A DNA stretch of 40,158 nucleotides from a virus. The stretch spans positions 1 through 40,158 of IMG/VR virus record IMGVR_UViG_3300048924_000390. One strand, written 5' to 3'. Below are positions 32,107 through 39,973 of the stretch, piece after piece. Position numbers and translations under genes: made by a program. The notes beneath the pieces are model-generated. The model saw only the letters and a program-made list of their open reading frames with translations. It searched no databases and was not told the DNA's origin. The number at the start of each line of letters is the position of its first letter. The first letter of the stretch is position 1.

Positions 32107-33991
32107 CGACCTCATTTTTCGCAGGCCGCCGCTCGATGGGCCGCCGAACGTTCTCGTCTTCGGCGAGCCCGAAGAGCCGACCAGCGGCGCGGCCTATGCG
32201 TTCGGCCGCATCCCGTTGCCGGGCTTCTTCGTGTCCGGCGGCGTCATCGCGACGATGCCGCCTCTTGCGACGGCCGCTGGCCGCATTCCGCTGCCCGTCT
32301 TCATGGTCGGCGGGGTGGCGAAGTACGCGAGCGCCGTTTCGCGTCCGCTGGTGGGTAAGGTGTCCAGTGGCTGGCAGGTCGCGAGGCAGATCGAGGGCGG
32401 TGCCGTGGCGAAGCATCAGAGCGCTCAGCGTGCGCGCGTCGGGCGCGTGTCCGCCTGGCAGAGTGCCGAGCCTGCCGCAGCCAGCATCGCGGCAGCGTGG
32501 CAGGACACGTTTCGCGCGCGTGCTGCGGCGCTGGCAGAGCATCAGGCCGCGCGCCAGGTCGAAGCCACCACGGGCATTCGCCATCAGGAAGCGGTGCGGG
32601 CCCGCTCGGGCATCTCAGCTCGGTGGCAAGAGGCGCAGCGCCTGGCGCTGGCGCCGGTCGGCATCCGGTCTCAGGAGGCCGAGCGCATGCGTCGCGGTGT
32701 GCGCGTGAGCTGGCAGGAGGCGGTGCGGGCGCAGGCACGCCATGCGGACCGATTCGGCGCCGCCCTGCAGCTCGATGTTGGGCGCGTCTCGCGCTGGCAG
32801 GCGGCGATGTATCCGCTGCCTGGTCGCTCGGTTGTCGTGCCGCCCGTCGAAAGCCCGTGCTACGAGCCCTCGACAACGCTCGTCTTTCGCGAGCGGCAGC
32901 AGCACAGCACCACGCTCATCTTTGTTTGCGAGCGGCACGGGCCGCCGCCGGGCACCGGCGAAACCGTCGTCGTGCCCATTCTGGAGGTTTACACCGTGCA
33001 GAACAGCATCAGCCTCGTGCGCCTCGACAGCGGCGAGCCCATCGAGGCCTTGGCCTTCAGCATGCGCCTCGATGCCGATTCATGGACATGGCAATGGAGT
33101 GCGACGCTGCCGGGCTCGGCATGGCCCGTCATCCGGCGCGGCATTCACGCTGCGCCGGTGGACATCCTTGCAACCGTCAACGGTGTGCCGTATCGGCTGA
33201 GCGTGACCGGCTGCAATCGGGATCGCCGCTTTGCGGACAGCAAGGTGCAGGTTTCGGGCAAGGGCCGCGCCGCCATGCTCGACAGTCCTTATTCGCAGAT
33301 CCTCAACCATGTCTCGCCCGACTCGCGCAGCGTTGCGCAGTTGCTCGACCTGGCGCTGACGTACAACGGCGTGAGCATCGGGTGGGGGATCGACTTCGGC
33401 CTCATGGATTGGGCCGTGCCCGGTGGGGCGTGGGCCTTTCAGGGGAGCCACATCGGCGCCGTGCTCGACATCGCAGGCGCCGCCGGTGCCATCGTGCAGC
33501 CACATGCGACCGATGCGACGCTGCGCGTGCTGCCGCGCTATCCGGCCGCACCGTGGCACTGGTCAACGCTTGCGCCCGATTTCGTGCTGCCTGCAGCGGC
33601 AGTGGCCATCGAGGGCATCCAGCCGCTAACGAAGCCGGATTACAACCGGGTCTTCGTGGCCGGCACCACGGGTGCCGGCGTGCTCGGGCAGGTCACGCGC
33701 AGTGGCACCGCCGGCGACAGCGTTGCAGACATGGTGACGCATGCACTCATGACGGATGTCGTGGGTGTGGCGCAGCGCGGCCTTCCGATCCTCTCGGACA
33801 CCGGCGCGCAGGCCGACGTGACGCTCAGCCTTCAGGTGCGGCCGGAAACAGGCGTCATTCAGCCCGGTGCGCTCGTGCAATACGAAGAGGGCGCCGAGAC
33901 GTTCCTCGGCCTCGTGCGCAGCGTGTCGGTGGACTGGCAGCGGCCCGTGCTACGCCAGTCGATCACCCTCGAAACGCACATGGAGGCGTGA
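32099..33991 (+). CDS. Tail hub-like protein with 14-residue WQxAxR repeat array
   Basis: The GTG start at 32099 overlaps the upstream stop. The 630-aa protein has three parts: a short N terminus with two copies of GRIPLP; ten tandem 14-residue repeats (about residues 92-232; one is 15 long) beginning W/H-Q-x-A-x-R, for example HQEAVRARSGISAR; and a C-terminal part (about 290-630; VQNSISLVRLDSGEPIEALA, VSGKGRAAMLDSPYSQILNH) resembling phage baseplate/tail-hub proteins. It ends in the beta pattern VQYEEGAETFLGLVRSVSVD. It probably sits at the tail tip; the repeat array may be an extended helical stalk. Confidence 0.78.
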   Translation: MVDDLIFRRPPLDGPPNVLVFGEPEEPTSGAAYAFGRIPLPGFFVSGGVIATMPPLATAAGRIPLPVFMVGGVAKYASAVSRPLVGKVSSGWQVARQIEGGAVAKHQSAQRARVGRVSAWQSAEPAAASIAAAWQDTFRARAAALAEHQAARQVEATTGIRHQEAVRARSGISARWQEAQRLALAPVGIRSQEAERMRRGVRVSWQEAVRAQARHADRFGAALQLDVGRVSRWQAAMYPLPGRSVVVPPVESPCYEPSTTLVFRERQQHSTTLIFVCERHGPPPGTGETVVVPILEVYTVQNSISLVRLDSGEPIEALAFSMRLDADSWTWQWSATLPGSAWPVIRRGIHAAPVDILATVNGVPYRLSVTGCNRDRRFADSKVQVSGKGRAAMLDSPYSQILNHVSPDSRSVAQLLDLALTYNGVSIGWGIDFGLMDWAVPGGAWAFQGSHIGAVLDIAGAAGAIVQPHATDATLRVLPRYPAAPWHWSTLAPDFVLPAAAVAIEGIQPLTKPDYNRVFVAGTTGAGVLGQVTRSGTAGDSVADMVTHALMTDVVGVAQRGLPILSDTGAQADVTLSLQVRPETGVIQPGALVQYEEGAETFLGLVRSVSVDWQRPVLRQSITLETHMEA

Positions 33992-33993
33992 GC

Positions 33994-34221
33994 ATGGCAT
34001 CGACGAATCCCTATGTCGCGCTGCTGGCGCTGCTGCCGAACTACCCGCTACAGATCGCAACCATCACCGCCATCGATGGCGAGGTCGCGCGCCTGGCGCT
34101 TCCTGGCGGCGGTGTGCTCACGGCGCGCGGCACTGGCGCAGTGGGCGATCAAGTCTTTGTGCGCGATGGTGTCATTGAAGGGCAAGCGCCCTCGATGCCC
34201 TTCGTTCAAGTCGAAATCTAA
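33994..34221 (+). CDS. Small tail-cluster protein
   Basis: This 75-aa product starts at ATG two bases after the hub stop (MASTNPYVALLALLPNYPLQ). It contains ITAIDGEVARLALPGGGVLT and VGDQVFVRDGVIEGQAP, a small beta-barrel-like pattern. It is the last structural-type gene before the lysis cluster. Function unknown. Confidence 0.75.
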   Translation: MASTNPYVALLALLPNYPLQIATITAIDGEVARLALPGGGVLTARGTGAVGDQVFVRDGVIEGQAPSMPFVQVEI

Positions 34222-34241
34222 AGAGAGAGAAGAGGCACCTC

Positions 34242-34610
34242 ATGGACGTGGGCGACATCGCCGGCAATCCGATCGCACAGCTTGCGTTCCTGATCCTGTC
34301 GGCCGCCGGTGGATACAAGGTCTGGCGCGCGCAGCAGCCGACCGAGGCAAAGGAGCGCGCCGACAGCGAAGGGCAGATTGCCGCGCTCGCGACCTGGCAG
34401 CAGTTGCTCGAAGGCGAGCGCGCCGCGCGCGTGAAGGCCGAAGAGCGCGCCGACAAGTTCGCGGCCGAGCGCAATCAGGCGCTGCAGGAGCTGTGGGAGA
34501 TGAAAGGGCAGTTCAAGGTGATGAGCGAATCGCTCGCGGCGCAGGCGCTTGAGCTGGGTTCGCTGCGTGAGCTTGTCCGTCAACTGAAGGACCAACGCAA
34601 TGCACCCTGA
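34242..34610 (+). CDS. Membrane-anchored coiled-coil protein, possible holin or lysis accessory
   Basis: This 122-aa protein has an N-terminal hydrophobic segment (about residues 10-25; IAQLAFLILSAAGGY) and then a long charged coiled coil (about 35-118; ADSEGQIAALATWQQLLEGE). AGAGG lies 7 nt before the ATG. It precedes the endolysin by one gene, a usual holin position, but the single span and long coil are not those of classic holins. Confidence 0.68.
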   Translation: MDVGDIAGNPIAQLAFLILSAAGGYKVWRAQQPTEAKERADSEGQIAALATWQQLLEGERAARVKAEERADKFAAERNQALQELWEMKGQFKVMSESLAAQALELGSLRELVRQLKDQRNAP

Positions 34611-34992
34611 CCTTCGCACCGACTCGGACCGCGCGCCGCTCGACGAGCAGCCGCGCATGCGCGTGCCACATCAGTGGCGCCGGCTCTTCGAAACCTTGGG
34701 CGTCGTCGGCAGCCTGTTCCTCGGCGGCTTCGGCTCAGGCTACTTCTGGGCCACGCGCAACGCCGAAGTGCAGATCGCACGACAGCGCGAAGACCACCTC
34801 GCCGAAATCAGCCGGCTGCGCGAGGTCTTCAGCACAAGCCTCACATCCCTCGCCGGCCGCGTAGACCAAGCGGCCGGCACCGCGGCGAATGCTGCGCTGA
34901 CTGCGGGTGAAGCCGCTAGTACCGCGCAGGCCGCCGCACAGACCGCCAACCAGGCCGCGAAGACTGCGGCAAAGGAGTTCAAGAAACCATGA
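34600..34992 (+). CDS. Single-span membrane protein, possible holin
   Basis: This 130-aa protein has one transmembrane segment (about residues 33-51; LGVVGSLFLGGFGSGYFWA), then a coiled-coil and an Ala/Thr-rich helix (about 90-125). It overlaps the upstream gene by 11 nt and the endolysin by ATGA. Together with the preceding gene it may perform the membrane step of lysis; which of the two is the holin cannot be told. Confidence 0.65.
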   Translation: MHPDLRTDSDRAPLDEQPRMRVPHQWRRLFETLGVVGSLFLGGFGSGYFWATRNAEVQIARQREDHLAEISRLREVFSTSLTSLAGRVDQAAGTAANAALTAGEAASTAQAAAQTANQAAKTAAKEFKKP

Positions 34993-35573
34993 TCGACACA
35001 CAGACCCTCATCGACTGCACGGGCGCCACGCGCGCTAACGCCGAGCGCTACGTGGTGCACCTGGCCGATGGCATGAACCGTTTTCGCATCCACTCGGTCA
35101 ATGCGATGGCGGGCTTTCTCGGGCAGCTCCCGGTCGAGTCCGACGACCTGGCGAAGGTCGAAGAAGACCTCTACTACACGACACCGGCGCGGCTGCGCGA
35201 GATCTTCCCGAGCCTGTTCGTGCAGGGCGGCTATCGAGCCGAAGACTACGTGTGCAACCCGCGTGCGCTAAGCATGCTGCGCTACAAGGGCTTCCACGGC
35301 CGCGGCTTGATCCAGCTCACATGGGAAGACGCCTATCTCGCGGCGGGGCGAGCGCTCGGCTTCGACTACCGCGGTAAGCCTGAACTGCTGCTGCAGCCGC
35401 AGCATGCGGCGCTGACGGCGTGCTGGTTCTTTGCCGAGTTCAAGGGGTGTCTGCCGGCGGCCGAGCGTGGCGATGTTTACGACATCACCGGGCGCGTCAA
35501 CGGGCCGAAGCGGCTGAAGCTGGCCGAGCGCAAGGCGGCCACGGCTCGAGCCTACAAGGTGCTGAGCAAATGA
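34989..35573 (+). CDS. Endolysin, glycoside hydrolase family 19
   Basis: This 194-aa protein has the GH19 core: AGFLGQLPVESDDLAKVEED with the probable catalytic acid Glu50 and second acid Glu59, YKGFHGRGLIQLTWEDAYLA around residues 98-117, and VYDITGRVNGPKRLKLAERK near the C terminus. There is no signal peptide, so it needs a holin to reach the peptidoglycan. The stop overlaps the Rz start (ATGA). Confidence 0.9.
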   Translation: MIDTQTLIDCTGATRANAERYVVHLADGMNRFRIHSVNAMAGFLGQLPVESDDLAKVEEDLYYTTPARLREIFPSLFVQGGYRAEDYVCNPRALSMLRYKGFHGRGLIQLTWEDAYLAAGRALGFDYRGKPELLLQPQHAALTACWFFAEFKGCLPAAERGDVYDITGRVNGPKRLKLAERKAATARAYKVLSK

Positions 35574-35923
35574 GCCTGATGCAAACCTTGTTGGTGGCGC
35601 TCGGGCTGAGCGTGGCGGGCAATGCTGCGCTCGGCTGGGCATGGATAGGCGCGCGCGAGAAGGCGGCCACGTCAGTCCTGCAGCGTGACGATGCGAGGGC
35701 CGCGGCCTCGGCATGCAGCGATGCGACCGACGACCTTCGCGACCTGGCCGACAAGCGCAGTGCTGAGGCAAAGAAGGCGCAGGTTGCGGCGCGCGCCGCG
35801 GCGACTGGGCGTCAGCAGGCCGCGCAAACGATCATGAGCACGCCAGCAGCCGTGCCCGGCAACGCCTGCGCGAGTGCACAAGTACGTATTGATGAATGGT
35901 TGAGAGGGAGAGAGCAGCCGTGA
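35570..35923 (+). CDS. i-spanin (Rz-like)
   Basis: This 117-aa protein has an N-terminal membrane anchor (MSLMQTLLVALGLSVAGNAA) and a helical periplasmic domain with paired Cys and many Ala/Arg. It starts inside the endolysin stop and its own stop overlaps the start of a lipoprotein gene, the usual Rz/Rz1 order. The pair spans the periplasm to disrupt the outer membrane at lysis. Confidence 0.82.
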   Translation: MSLMQTLLVALGLSVAGNAALGWAWIGAREKAATSVLQRDDARAAASACSDATDDLRDLADKRSAEAKKAQVAARAAATGRQQAAQTIMSTPAAVPGNACASAQVRIDEWLRGREQP

Positions 35924-36192
35924 GATGCCGCTTTGTCGTGGCCGCGTTGGGTCTCGGCGCGGCGCTCTCCGCGTGTGGGGTCGCCCCAGTTCAGGTGGTG
36001 AAGGTGCCGGTTCCTATTGAATGCCGGTTGCACATACCCCCGCGGCCTGTCATGCCCACCGACGTCCTCGCGTTCGGAGTTGACATCGATCGCTTTGCTG
36101 CTGCGGCGATGGCTGAAATCGAGGTGCGGGAAGGCTATGAAGGTGAACTGAAGGCGGCGTTGGCTCAGTGCACGGCAAAGGCTGATAACTAA
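35920..36192 (+). CDS. o-spanin (Rz1-like outer-membrane lipoprotein)
   Basis: I choose the GTG at 35920, which overlaps the Rz stop (GTGA) with a purine-rich AGGGAGAG upstream. The 90-aa product has a lipoprotein signal (MRCRFVVAALGLGAALSAC; lipobox LSAC, lipidated Cys19) followed by a Pro/Val segment (VKVPVPIECRLHIPPRPV) and a helical C terminus. The Pro-rich stretch is typical of Rz1. It ends the late operon and converges on the right-end island. Confidence 0.82.
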   Translation: MRCRFVVAALGLGAALSACGVAPVQVVKVPVPIECRLHIPPRPVMPTDVLAFGVDIDRFAAAAMAEIEVREGYEGELKAALAQCTAKADN

Positions 36193-36226
36193 TGCAATGT
36201 TGCGCCAGATTTCTTAATTTCTTATT

Positions 36227-37123
36227 TCAGCCGAACTTTGTCATTAATAATCCTGAGCCCCAATTAAATAGAAGGCAAATTATCGCAATATATATTGCAA
36301 AAAATACGTACTTTCCAAACATAACCGTCGAAGTCATTACCATGGACATCGCTGGTCTTTGGGCATCCCATTCTGATGGAGTAATTACGCCATTTGTTAT
36401 GAATGGCTTCCAATACTCGTTGATATGCTTCGGGGTGAAGCAGTCGCTGTGTCCGTAATCAAAATATCGATCAAATACTCGATTTGATTGAAATCCTAGC
36501 CTGCCGGATATTCCGTAACCTCTGGTTGAAATGGCCGCAAGAACAGGAAAAATATCTTTTGTTCCAACATCGTTGAGAATTCTTTTTTTCTCGATTTTAG
36601 GGGCGTGTTTATCCCAGGCGAAATCGGTTTTAACAATGCATCCGCAGAGGATAATTTTTTCGATCGTAATGTCTGGCGAGTTTTCGAGAATTTTACTTAT
36701 TATGTACGTGCCAAAACTATGAGCGATGACGACAATCTTTGAGTTCGGCTCTTGAGAGCGAATATCTCGAAGCTTTCTGGTTATGTTTTTTATTGGACCA
36801 CTGCGAAACGGTCCCCATAGGCCAAGAGCAGAAAACGGCTCATAACCAAGTGGCTCAACATTTAGTTGAGGAATATTTGCCAGCTCAGAGCGTACGAGAT
36901 GCTCCCATCGTCCATCTGTTCTGATGCCGTGAATTAGAACAACCGTAATGGACTGAGGGTTGTCGCGAATTTTCGCGAGCGCTAGGTCAAGCGTTGTGTC
37001 GAACGCTTGCAGAAATTCAAGAGGGACCAGCTTTCGAGCAGCCTGAAGAGCATTGAGCGTTCTATCGGGTGCGGAATCGTTCGCAACGCTGAATGCGAGT
37101 GCAATTACATCTTGGACTTCCAT
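36227..37123 (-). CDS. Alpha/beta hydrolase with C-terminal membrane anchor (cargo operon, third gene)
   Basis: This 298-aa protein shows an alpha/beta-hydrolase core: VVLIHGIRTDGRWEHLV (about residues 61-77, oxyanion region), nucleophile Ser136 in IAHSFGTY, a probable acid at Asp190 and His225 in YGHSDCF. Residues about 268-290 (MFGKYVFFAIYIAIICLLFN) are a transmembrane segment, so the enzyme would sit on the membrane with its active site in the cytoplasm. Serine hydrolases of this type can be lipases or esterases. The start lies one base after the stop of the middle gene, so the operon is coupled. Low GC differs from the adjacent spanins. A membrane-damaging effector role is inferred from topology and location, not from a family match. 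Confidence 0.82.
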   Translation of the reverse strand: MEVQDVIALAFSVANDSAPDRTLNALQAARKLVPLEFLQAFDTTLDLALAKIRDNPQSITVVLIHGIRTDGRWEHLVRSELANIPQLNVEPLGYEPFSALGLWGPFRSGPIKNITRKLRDIRSQEPNSKIVVIAHSFGTYIISKILENSPDITIEKIILCGCIVKTDFAWDKHAPKIEKKRILNDVGTKDIFPVLAAISTRGYGISGRLGFQSNRVFDRYFDYGHSDCFTPKHINEYWKPFITNGVITPSEWDAQRPAMSMVMTSTVMFGKYVFFAIYIAIICLLFNWGSGLLMTKFG

Positions 37124-37124
37124 C

Positions 37125-37499
37125 TTACGAAATTGGAACGTAGATGGTTTTGATTCGATCTAGCGTCACTTCTAGATCTAGATCTGTATGAAGATCGTGG
37201 ACAATTGATGGAACTTCCGCATAGGAGTGAAACTGAGCAATCCCGCCTCCAGCAGGAGATTCAATCACGAGTAGACGTTCCAAAACACGCTCCTGTAGTA
37301 GAAGCGTTATCACCCGAGAGAGACGCGCACTACTGCCCGCTTGCGAGATGTCAAACAATGAATTGGGGTCGAGCTTGATGTCTTTATATCGCTCACCCCT
37401 CGTTGCTTCGAAATCTTGAAAGAAGGTAGCGAGCCTATTGAAGGCATCGGCTTCCCCGGGATATTTATTTATTAAACTCTCGAATTTTTCCGCAAACAT
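37125..37499 (-). CDS. Small protein of unknown function (cargo operon, middle gene)
   Basis: The 124-aa product starts MFAEKFESLINKYPGEADAF and overlaps the upstream gene by 35 nt. An in-frame ATG at 37544 (MSLQYQPHVPQRTTT extension), with GAGG close to it, is an alternative and would overlap by 80 nt. The protein is acidic and mixed (LFDISQAGSSARLSRVITLL, ERLLVIESPAGGGIAQF), with a possible winged-helix-like middle (RLSRVITLLLQERVLERLLV). It could be an adaptor or inhibitor of the hydrolase. No family recognised. Confidence 0.65.
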   Translation of the reverse strand: MFAEKFESLINKYPGEADAFNRLATFFQDFEATRGERYKDIKLDPNSLFDISQAGSSARLSRVITLLLQERVLERLLVIESPAGGGIAQFHSYAEVPSIVHDLHTDLDLEVTLDRIKTIYVPIS

Positions 37500-38493
37500 G
37501 GTCGTAGTCCGTTGCGGTACATGAGGCTGGTATTGCAAACTCATTTACCTCGCCGGAGAGCAACACGTGAATTTCTCGCGGTGCATCCGGGTCTGGAACA
37601 ATAATATAGAAATTCGACCGATCAATTTTTCCTCCAGAACCAAGAAAATGATTTAAACCTCCTTTAGAGCCATCGTCATCAAAAATGTCCTCCGTTAATG
37701 AGGCAGTTGAGACGCTCATGCGGTTGCCCGTTGCGTTTCTTGCTTCAGATTGAACAAAGCGAACCTCACCCTTTAATGTCTCCTGCGCACTAATTAATTT
37801 AGACTTGGCATTTGAAAGGGAGATTTCTTTGAACTCGCTTCTAGGTAAAATTGGTGCAATCGCGTTGAAGAAAATTCCAATATTCTCTTGGTACTGCGAG
37901 GAGTTGTCCTGTCTTGCAATCCTAATCTCTAGCAGTCCATCGGAATGAAGTTTTGCAAGACTTACTGCTCGTTTTTTTTCGAGGCTATAAATCTTTTCGA
38001 CGGTATTGGGGGCGCTTCCTGGCTTCTCGCCTATGAGCTTTTTTGTGCTTCTGGTTTCAACTCGTTTTATCACCAGCGAGCTTGATCCATTTGAATATTT
38101 TTCACCACGAATGTCGACGATTTGAGGCGCATTGGGTAACTCCAAATCTAAAGGGGTATGCATCAAGTTGCTGAGCCCCATATGAGTCACTATCGGTTGA
38201 ATCCTTTGGGGATTCATCATCGCTTGTGCTCTCGTTGGATCGGCTTGATACAAAAAAACGTGCTGCCGGCCACACTCTTCTGTATTTCTTAGCAAATTCC
38301 GAAGGTCGTCGATCGAAATCTTTTCCTCTTCCAGAGCGGGGAGAATGCGCTGGTTGAAAAGTTCGTCCCAATTTGCGGCAGATACTGGGATTTTCTTTTC
38401 TTTTAAGAAGTCCCCGACCACAGATCTACTTGTCGCGAGCTGAATAAGCCGAAAAACCACGAGCGCATTGGCTGCGTCTTGATTAGTAAACAA
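37465..38493 (-). CDS. Protein of unknown function, first gene of the cargo operon (possible sensor)
   Basis: The 342-aa product has a TTG start with GGGGGAG 7 nt upstream. It begins with a helical segment (MFTNQDAANALVVFRLIQLA, FLKEKKIPVSAANWDELFN) and continues with a beta-rich body (about 130-330; SSSLVIKRVETRSTKK, GLLEIRIARQDNSSQYQENI, NFYIIVPDPDAPREIHVLLS). No catalytic motif, signal peptide or membrane span is seen, so it is probably cytoplasmic. Codon use is A+T-richer than in the phage late genes. It is divergent from the HNH endonuclease across about 300 bp. A sensing or regulatory role is a guess from gene order only. Confidence 0.75.
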   Translation of the reverse strand: MFTNQDAANALVVFRLIQLATSRSVVGDFLKEKKIPVSAANWDELFNQRILPALEEEKISIDDLRNLLRNTEECGRQHVFLYQADPTRAQAMMNPQRIQPIVTHMGLSNLMHTPLDLELPNAPQIVDIRGEKYSNGSSSLVIKRVETRSTKKLIGEKPGSAPNTVEKIYSLEKKRAVSLAKLHSDGLLEIRIARQDNSSQYQENIGIFFNAIAPILPRSEFKEISLSNAKSKLISAQETLKGEVRFVQSEARNATGNRMSVSTASLTEDIFDDDGSKGGLNHFLGSGGKIDRSNFYIIVPDPDAPREIHVLLSGEVNEFAIPASCTATDYDHVCGKIREFNK

Positions 38494-38795
38494 CGCCGTT
38501 CTCCCCCAAGGTGTTTAGTCTGGCGCCGTTTCGTCGGTACCTGTCGGTAGTCTAGGGGAGATGGCAGTGAGGCGCCATCCCATGTTTTCGGCTAGCCGGT
38601 TGATCTCGACTGGCATCCTAAGAGGTAGTTCGGCACCACCCGGGTCTGGGTCTGTTACGCGGACTCTCAGCCGCGGGCATGACTCTGAGCTTCTTGGGGC
38701 GCAAGTTGGACATTCATGCATCCATGTTCGCCTGCAAGAAGCGATCGCGTGCGCGAGGTTGTTAAGCTTTCGACTTCGTATCCAGGGAGGTGTCC
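38494..38795. other. Divergent control region between the cargo operon and the HNH gene
   Basis: About 300 bp separate the two divergent start codons and should hold both promoters; no clear -35/-10 pair is seen. A leftward open frame of 68 codons (38515-38721; starts MHECPTCAPRSSESCP, ends 21 bp before the operon) could be a small gene, but it has rare codons and no domain, so I do not call it. GGGAGG (38785-38790) is the HNH ribosome site. Confidence 0.5.
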
Positions 38796-39632
38796 TTGTT
38801 TGCTGTGATCGCCGAGAACGATGAGTCGAAGTGGGACGACGATACTGGCACGATCTATCACTTTCCGAAGCGATACGTGGCTACGTTAAGCCCTGGAGTG
38901 AAACTAATCTATTACAAGGGAGGGATGCGCAATGTGTCGTTTGCAGCGAGCCGATTGTCAGTAGAGCCTCACTACTTTGGGATGGCTTCGATCGGATCGG
39001 TGCACCTCGATAAAAAGAGTGCTAAGGGCGATCTGTTCGCGACCATCGAAGGCTATGTGCCTTTCGATACAGCAGTCCTTGCAAAACAGCCCTCGGGGGC
39101 TTACTACGAGCAGATACCGCCGAGCAGAGTTGCGAACTACTGGCGTGATGGCGTGAGATCGATCGATGAGACGGTCTATGCGGCCATTCTTGCCGCTACG
39201 GGAATCCTCTCCAACGACGCGAAAATGCACAGCGATTCGTCGCATGAGGGGCTACCGCCTGACGACGAGTTCGAGTCGGGCCAGGAAGGTACGCCGACGT
39301 TGCGCTACGTGACGACCTACGAACGCAATCCGCGATATCGTCGGCAAGCCCTTGCGATTCATGGATACCGCTGTGCCGCCTGTGAGGTGCATTTTGGAGA
39401 GAAGTACGGGCCGTACGCAGAAGGAGTGATCCATGTACACCACACCAAGCCAGTGTCACTTTATGACGCACCGCGCCGCATCGATCCAGCAAAGGACCTC
39501 GTACCAGTGTGTCCAAGCTGCCATGCGGTTATCCATCGAAACAAGTCAAAGACTTTAACGATTGAGGAGTTGCGGGCAATGCTTGCTGCTGCCAAACAAA
39601 GTGGCGCAGGCTCTCATGCGTTGACGCTTTAG
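38796..39632 (+). CDS. HNH endonuclease with N-terminal EVE/PUA-like domain (restriction-type)
   Basis: I choose TTG at 38796, five bases after GGGAGG; a GTG two codons upstream lies inside that ribosome site. The 278-aa protein begins MFAVIAENDESKWDDDTGTI then YHFPKRYVATLSPGVKLIYY, like EVE/PUA/SRA-type modified-base readers. The C-terminal part is an HNH nuclease of McrA type: CAAC, VIHVHHTKPVSLYD, DLVPVCPSCHAVIH, with two CxxC zinc pairs and the His-His/Asn/His set. Such proteins cut DNA bearing modified bases (type IV restriction). It lies next to attR and points towards the host. The reader-domain call is by appearance only. Confidence 0.78.
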   Translation: MFAVIAENDESKWDDDTGTIYHFPKRYVATLSPGVKLIYYKGGMRNVSFAASRLSVEPHYFGMASIGSVHLDKKSAKGDLFATIEGYVPFDTAVLAKQPSGAYYEQIPPSRVANYWRDGVRSIDETVYAAILAATGILSNDAKMHSDSSHEGLPPDDEFESGQEGTPTLRYVTTYERNPRYRRQALAIHGYRCAACEVHFGEKYGPYAEGVIHVHHTKPVSLYDAPRRIDPAKDLVPVCPSCHAVIHRNKSKTLTIEELRAMLAAAKQSGAGSHALTL

Positions 39633-39973
39633 CTAACGGGTGCAAGCGCTCCGCGATGATGGTATTAATCGTGGCATTGGGCCTCTAAGTGATTGATATA
39701 TAAGAAATCGTTGCTCTCACACTCTCCGCCAGCAACCCAGTATTCACGCGGGTTTGCGGGCAGGGCGGATGCTTTGTCCCTTTTGCCCTCTTTTATTGTT
39801 GTACTGAGCTGGTTCGTTTTGGACTGCTTTGCACAAGCGTGGTTGACCTCCAGCGGGGCAGATGACACGGGACGGCCTGGCCCCCGCCTGCGTAGACGGC
39901 AATTGGACATGCCCGGGCGAAAATCGGCCACGCCAAGTCCACTCTCTTGCCCTATCCGATTCGCCAAGCTCTC
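39633..39973. other. Right junction: phage end, attR, then host intergenic DNA
   Basis: Positions 39633-39714 are the last phage bases with no gene. attR follows (39715-39732), and 39733-39973 is host DNA in front of polB. A weak stem AACCC/GGGTT (39734-39754) lies just after attR, perhaps the remains of the original tRNA terminator. No gene or LexA-type box (CTGT-N8-ACAG) was found before polB. Confidence 0.55.
39715..39732 (+). other. attR: right prophage attachment core
   Basis: This is the second copy of the 18-bp TCTCACACTCTCCGCCAG, identical to attL and to the tRNA-Ser 3' end. The upstream bases do not continue the tRNA, so this is not a second tRNA. The distance between the copies gives a prophage of 38,939 bp. 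Confidence 0.93.

Noticed and set aside
38515-38721. 68-codon leftward ORF upstream of the hydrolase operon, with a CPTC motif
   Set aside because: Right strand and position for an extra operon gene, but rare codons and no ribosome site or family; left uncalled.
39700-39735. Possible second tRNA-Ser at the right junction
   Set aside because: Only the last 18 bases match; the rest of the cloverleaf is absent, so it is attR.
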